Assembly (NCBI GenBank): GCA_963781105.1
Contig: CAWAED010000006.1
Coordinates: forward strand, 1 to 64,000
DNA: 64,000 nt
Direction: 5' to 3'
Origin: Palsa-295 sp963781105
GTDB lineage: Bacteria; Acidobacteriota; Terriglobia; Acidiferrales; UBA7541
Shown piece by piece: positions 60,578-64,000 of the stretch (position 1 is its first letter; every line of letters begins with the position of its first letter). Position numbers and translations under genes: made by a program. The notes under the pieces are model-generated. The model saw nothing but the letters and a program-made list of their open reading frames with translations, was not told the origin of the DNA and did not search any database.

Positions 60578-61117
60578 TTAGGACGCCGCCGCTTCCTCCG
60601 CCACTTTGCCGCGGCCTTCCGCCACCTTGTTGGCGTCTTTCAAGTGCATCAGCGCGTCGAAAGTCGCCTTGATCACGTTGTGCGGGTTCGAAGTGCCGAG
60701 AGACTTCGTCAGCACGTTCTGAATTCCCGCAACCTCCATCACCGCGCGCACTGCGCCGCCGGCGATGATTCCCGTCCCTTCCGGAGCGGGCTTCAGCAGC
60801 ACCTGGCCCGAGCCATAACGGCCGAGGACCTGGTGTGGAATAGTCGAGCCCTTCATATTCAACTTGACCATGTTCTTCTTGGCTGATTCGATCGCTTTGC
60901 GAATCGCCATGGGCACTTCGCGAGCCTTGCCCATGCCAAAACCGGCATGGCCGCCCTGATCGCCCACCACTACCAGCGCCGAGAAGCTGAGGTTCTTTCC
61001 GCCCTTCACGACTTTCGTACAACGGTTGATCGAGACTACCTGATCCTTCAAATTCGCCTGGTTGGTTTCCACCGGACGGCGAACGGCTAGCGAGTCTTTG
61101 AGCTCTTGTTTCGACAT
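60578..61117 (-). CDS. rpsE: 30S ribosomal protein S5
   Basis: Double-stranded RNA-binding N-terminal domain (KDQVVSINRCTKVVKGGKNL, SFSALVVVGDQGGHAGFGMG) and the C-terminal VLLKPAPEGTGIIAGGAVRA and AGIQNVLTKSLGTSNPHNVI. 179 aa. Confidence 0.95.
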   Translation of the reverse strand: MSKQELKDSLAVRRPVETNQANLKDQVVSINRCTKVVKGGKNLSFSALVVVGDQGGHAGFGMGKAREVPMAIRKAIESAKKNMVKLNMKGSTIPHQVLGRYGSGQVLLKPAPEGTGIIAGGAVRAVMEVAGIQNVLTKSLGTSNPHNVIKATFDALMHLKDANKVAEGRGKVAEEAAAS

Positions 61118-61122
61118 AATTT

Positions 61123-61500
61123 TCAGAACTTCAGGCCCGCCTCCCGGGCCGCTTCCGCGAGCGCCTTCACGCGCCCGTGATATTGATATCCACCGCGGTC
61201 GTACACCACTTTCTCGACGCCCTTCGCGCGGGCGCGCTCCGCAATCACCTTGCCGACTATTTTCGCGGCAGCAATGTTGCCGCCGCCCTTGATCGTCTTG
61301 CGCACTTCGCCATCGAGCGAACTCGCGGAAACGATGGTGCGATTGGTTGAATCATCCACCACTTGCGCGCGAATGTGCTTCGAAGAACGATGCACGCATA
61401 GCCGCGGACGCTCCGCCGTTCCGGCCAACGTCTTGCGCATTCGCACGTGAATACGGCGGCGATGCGCTTCACTCGATAATCTTCGAACCGGTGCTGCCAC
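61123..61500 (-). CDS. rplR: 50S ribosomal protein L18
   Basis: RMRKTLAGTAERPRLCVHRS and KHIRAQVVDDSTNRTIVSAS, ending DRGGYQYHGRVKALAEAARE. Binds 5S rRNA. 125 aa. Confidence 0.95.
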   Translation of the reverse strand: MAAPVRRLSSEAHRRRIHVRMRKTLAGTAERPRLCVHRSSKHIRAQVVDDSTNRTIVSASSLDGEVRKTIKGGGNIAAAKIVGKVIAERARAKGVEKVVYDRGGYQYHGRVKALAEAAREAGLKF

Positions 61501-61518
61501 GTTCTTTCTCCTCCCGGC

Positions 61519-62064
61519 CTACGCGGCCGCCGACTTCGCGCCGGCCTTGCCGGCCTTCTTCTTCAGCCGCTCGCCGGTAATGCGCACGCCCTTCTGCTTG
61601 TAGGGGTCAGGCGGACGCAAACTGCGCAAATTCGCCGCGACCTGGCCCACTTGATTTTTGTCCGCGCCGGATACCACCATGTGCGTCTGCTTTTCGACAG
61701 TGATCGTGATGCCCTCGGGAATCGCGAATTCGATCGGGTGCGAATATCCGAGCGCGAGAACTACGTTCTTGCCTTTCACTTCCGCGCGATAGCCGACGCC
61801 CACGATGTCCAAATCTTTTTTGAAGCCGGTGGTCACGCCGGTGACGGCGTTCGCTACCAGCGCCCGCGCGAGTCCATGCAGCGCGCGCTGCTCATCAGAA
61901 TCGCGCTTCGCCGTTAACGTACCGTCCTTCTGCTCGAAGTGGATGCCGCGCGGCACGGCAATCTGCATTTTGCCTTTGGGACCCTGCACTTCAACGGCGC
62001 TGTCCTTAATCTGAATCTTCACGCCGGACGGCACGGGAATAATTTTGTTTCCAATTCGCGACAT
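61519..62064 (-). CDS. rplF: 50S ribosomal protein L6
   Basis: Two L6 domains: MSRIGNKIIPVPSGVKIQIK at the start and the conserved VAANLRSLRPPDPYKQKGVR near the end. 181 aa. One-base overlap with rpsH. Confidence 0.95.
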   Translation of the reverse strand: MSRIGNKIIPVPSGVKIQIKDSAVEVQGPKGKMQIAVPRGIHFEQKDGTLTAKRDSDEQRALHGLARALVANAVTGVTTGFKKDLDIVGVGYRAEVKGKNVVLALGYSHPIEFAIPEGITITVEKQTHMVVSGADKNQVGQVAANLRSLRPPDPYKQKGVRITGERLKKKAGKAGAKSAAA

Positions 62065-62462
62065 TACCAGACCTCACACATGATTTCGCCGCCGATGCCC
62101 GCTTTGCGCGCCGACTGGCCGGTCATCAATCCCTTGGGCGTGGACACAATCGAAATTCCCATGCCGCCCACCACCTGGCGAATGTCCGTCTTGCCCACGT
62201 AGCGCCGCGAACCGGGGCGCGAAACGCGCTTTAGGTCCGTGATCACGCTGCGGCGATCGGGTGTGTAGCGCAAGAACAGGCGCAAAGTCTTCTTGGTTTT
62301 CTGCTCTTCCACCACTTTGAAATTCGCGAGGTAGCCTTCTTCCTTCAAAATGCGCGCCAGCTCGACTTTCAGCTTCGAAGAAGGTAGGTCCACGCGTGAG
62401 TGTTTCGCGCGCGCGGCGTTGCGAATTCGCGTCAACAAATCGGCAATCGGATCAGTCGTCAT
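62064..62462 (-). CDS. rpsH: 30S ribosomal protein S8
   Basis: MTTDPIADLLTRIRNAARAK at the N-terminus and VGGMGISIVSTPKGLMTGQS before the end are diagnostic. 132 aa. Confidence 0.95.
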   Translation of the reverse strand: MTTDPIADLLTRIRNAARAKHSRVDLPSSKLKVELARILKEEGYLANFKVVEEQKTKKTLRLFLRYTPDRRSVITDLKRVSRPGSRRYVGKTDIRQVVGGMGISIVSTPKGLMTGQSARKAGIGGEIMCEVW

Positions 62463-62492
62463 TCGTCCTTGTCCTTAATTCCTGCTTGCAAC

Positions 62493-62678
62493 CTACCAGC
62501 TGGCCTTGGTGACGCCGGGGATTTCGCCCTTGAGCGCCAAACCGCGGAAACAGATACGGCACATTTCAAACTTGCGCAGAAACGCGCGCGGGCGTCCGCA
62601 GATCCTGCAGCGGTTGCGCCGGCGGATCTTGAACTTCAGCTTCTTGCGTTGCTTCGCGAACTGCGCGGTACGTCCCAT
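62493..62678 (-). CDS. rpsN: 30S ribosomal protein S14, zinc-binding type
   Basis: 61 residues with the Cys motif CRICGRPRAFLRKFEMCRIC (two C-x2-C pairs), followed by FRGLALKGEIPGVTKASW. This is the short zinc-containing form (S14 type Z). Confidence 0.95.
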   Translation of the reverse strand: MGRTAQFAKQRKKLKFKIRRRNRCRICGRPRAFLRKFEMCRICFRGLALKGEIPGVTKASW

Positions 62679-62706
62679 ACTCGCTCTTTCTCCTTACGCT
62701 TCGCGC

Positions 62707-63249
62707 CTACGCGCGAAACGGCACGCCGAGCAGCTTCAGCAGCTCGCGCCCTTCTTCGTCGTTGCGGGCAGACGTCGTAATCGTGATGTTCATGCCCTTG
62801 ATTTTGTCCACGCGCGTGTAATCGATTTCCGGAAACACTAGCTGGTCCTTCAGACCCAGCGTGTAATTGCCGCGCCCGTCGAACGAATTTGGCGGCAAGC
62901 CCTTGAAGTCGCGCACGCGAGGCAGCACGATTGCCGAAAGCCGGTCGAGAAATTCGTACATCCGCTCGCCGCGTAGCGTGACCATGCAGCCGATCGCCAT
63001 GCCTTTGCGAATCTTGAAATTCGCGATGGACTTCTTGGCCCGCGTGATCACCGGCTTCTGTCCCGTGATCTGCCCGAGTTCCGCCGCGGCGGTATCCAGC
63101 AATTTCACGTTGGCGCTCGCTTCACCCATGCCGATATTCACGGTGATCTTCTTTACCCGCGGCACGGCCATGGTGTTCTTGAAGCCGAAACGCTTCGAGA
63201 GCGCCGGAACTGCTTCGTTGCGATACTTTTCATGCAAACGCGTAATCAT
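62707..63249 (-). CDS. rplE: 50S ribosomal protein L5
   Basis: KKITVNIGMGEASANVKLLD, TGQKPVITRAKKSIANFKIR and the conserved FPEIDYTRVDKIKGMNITIT. Binds 5S rRNA. 180 aa. Confidence 0.95.
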   Translation of the reverse strand: MITRLHEKYRNEAVPALSKRFGFKNTMAVPRVKKITVNIGMGEASANVKLLDTAAAELGQITGQKPVITRAKKSIANFKIRKGMAIGCMVTLRGERMYEFLDRLSAIVLPRVRDFKGLPPNSFDGRGNYTLGLKDQLVFPEIDYTRVDKIKGMNITITTSARNDEEGRELLKLLGVPFRA

Positions 63250-63273
63250 TTCTCGCCCTTACCTCTGGAATCG

Positions 63274-63621
63274 TTAATTCTCAAAAGTCGTATTGCAGCG
63301 CCGGCAGCTTCTCACTTTGGTTCCATCCGGCAGTGTCGTGTGTCCCGCGCGCGTATGCTTGCCGCATCCCGGACAAACCAGCATTACGTTTGAAACATGC
63401 ACCGGGCCTTCCTTCTCCAAAATCCCGCCCTTGATGTTCTTCGACGGGTTTGGCCGCGTGTGCTTCTTGATGATGTTGGCGTGCTCGACCGTCACCGTCA
63501 GCTTCCAGGGATTTACCGCCAGCACTTTTCCAGTTTTGCCCTTGGAACGCCCGGACATGATTTTTACCGTGTCGCCGTGCCTGATGCTGAATGCCGCCGG
63601 TTTTTCGACTATTTTTCTCAT
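63274..63621 (-). CDS. rplX: 50S ribosomal protein L24
   Basis: KOW motif RHGDTVKIMSGRSKGKTGKV, then HTRPNPSKNIKGGILEKEGP. The C-terminal part has CPGCGKHTRAGHTTL and CRRC, a four-Cys zinc-like site found in some bacterial L24. ATG at 63621; a GTG at 63630 overlapping rplN is an alternative. 115 aa. Confidence 0.95.
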   Translation of the reverse strand: MRKIVEKPAAFSIRHGDTVKIMSGRSKGKTGKVLAVNPWKLTVTVEHANIIKKHTRPNPSKNIKGGILEKEGPVHVSNVMLVCPGCGKHTRAGHTTLPDGTKVRSCRRCNTTFEN

Positions 63622-63623
63622 GG

Positions 63624-63992
63624 CTACCACACTTCCGGAGCGAGCGAGATGATCTTGGTGAACTTCTTATCGCGCAGTTCGCGGGCTACCGGCCCGAAAA
63701 CGCGCGTTCCAATCGGCTCGTTCGCATCGTTGATCAGCACCGCGGCGTTATCGTCAAACCGGATATACGTGCCATCCTTGCGCCGCTGTTCTTTTCTGGT
63801 GCGCACAATCACTGCTTTCACCACTTTCCCTTTTTTGACCTGGCTATCGGGTTGCGCTTCCTTCACCGCCGCCGTAATCACATCGCCCAACCCGGCCGTC
63901 AACCCCGTGTCTCCCCCAATCGGAAGAATGCAGGTCAGCTGACGCGCGCCGGAATTATCGGCAACCGTCAGCCATGTTCGCATCTGTACCAT
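63624..63992 (-). CDS. rplN: 50S ribosomal protein L14
   Basis: MVQMRTWLTVADNSGARQLT and VKKGKVVKAVIVRTRKEQRR with the final KKFTKIISLAPEVW are the L14 signatures. 122 aa. The upstream partner (expected rpsQ) lies beyond the window edge. Confidence 0.95.
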   Translation of the reverse strand: MVQMRTWLTVADNSGARQLTCILPIGGDTGLTAGLGDVITAAVKEAQPDSQVKKGKVVKAVIVRTRKEQRRKDGTYIRFDDNAAVLINDANEPIGTRVFGPVARELRDKKFTKIISLAPEVW

Positions 63993-64000
63993 CGTCTTGC

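Noticed and set aside
60357..61022. 221-codon frame covering rpmD
   Set aside because: Only the last 66 codons are L30; the upstream part is rpsE read out of frame.

Overview
The window looks like chromosomal DNA of an acidobacterium (phylum Acidobacteriota, probably Terriglobia). That assignment is an inference. It rests on a GC-rich, ancestral-type gene set (tig-clpP-clpX-lon-rho), a PknB-type kinase fused to a PD40 beta-propeller, a DUF4382/DUF5666-like lipoprotein, a DUF4097 protein, a YuxH-type EAL-HDOD protein and Ku. No rRNA, tRNA or CRISPR array was recognised.

Positions 1 to about 12,000 are a visibly less GC-rich mobile element whose left end lies outside the window. Every gene in it is on the minus strand. 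From the right: two small ORFs and a tyrosine integrase; an operon of six genes coupled by 4-base overlaps (excisionase-type HTH, two related HTH-like proteins, two AlkB-like dioxygenases, one small basic protein); then, after a 58-bp dyad operator, a Cro-like repressor, a cold-shock-domain protein, a phage-type replication initiator carrying three 12-bp repeats, and a string of tiny genes. No capsid, tail, terminase or conjugation genes are visible, so it looks like a satellite or integrative element rather than a complete prophage. The AlkB operon is the most unusual content of the window: it holds two [partner + dioxygenase] pairs, and one dioxygenase has a cysteine cluster inserted in its core and a C-terminal DUF4326 domain. 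The leftmost 1.9 kb reads as five or more small genes broken by single-base shifts that mostly sit at short A runs.

Positions 12,100-24,050 carry a membrane-anchored protein of unknown function, the plus-strand proteostasis group tig, clpP, clpX and lon, then rho and an EAL-HDOD signalling gene. An IS1380-family element (22,454-24,047) sits exactly after the stop codon of the EAL-HDOD gene, flanked by a CTAG duplication. Its transposase is frameshifted.

Positions 24,097-31,794 are a minus-strand run, in transcription order mrp, gamma carbonic anhydrase, hisS, aspS, a small membrane protein, mutL and cmk, with very short or overlapping junctions. Positions 32,007-53,234 are mixed: VOC protein, secA, envelope and hypothetical proteins, Ku, a lipoprotein, a BON-domain protein, a Ser/Thr kinase next to a Tat-exported M24 peptidase, a YheT-like hydrolase, a GNAT acetyltransferase, a frameshifted SEC-C gene, guaB, a VanZ-like protein and an M61 peptidase.

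Positions 53,333-63,992 are the distal spc-alpha ribosomal operon on the minus strand, from rplN to rplQ, including secY, adk, map, infA and rpoA. It ends in a clear intrinsic terminator. Ribosomal proteins S4 and S14 keep zinc cysteines, and S11 and IF-1 have N-terminal extensions.
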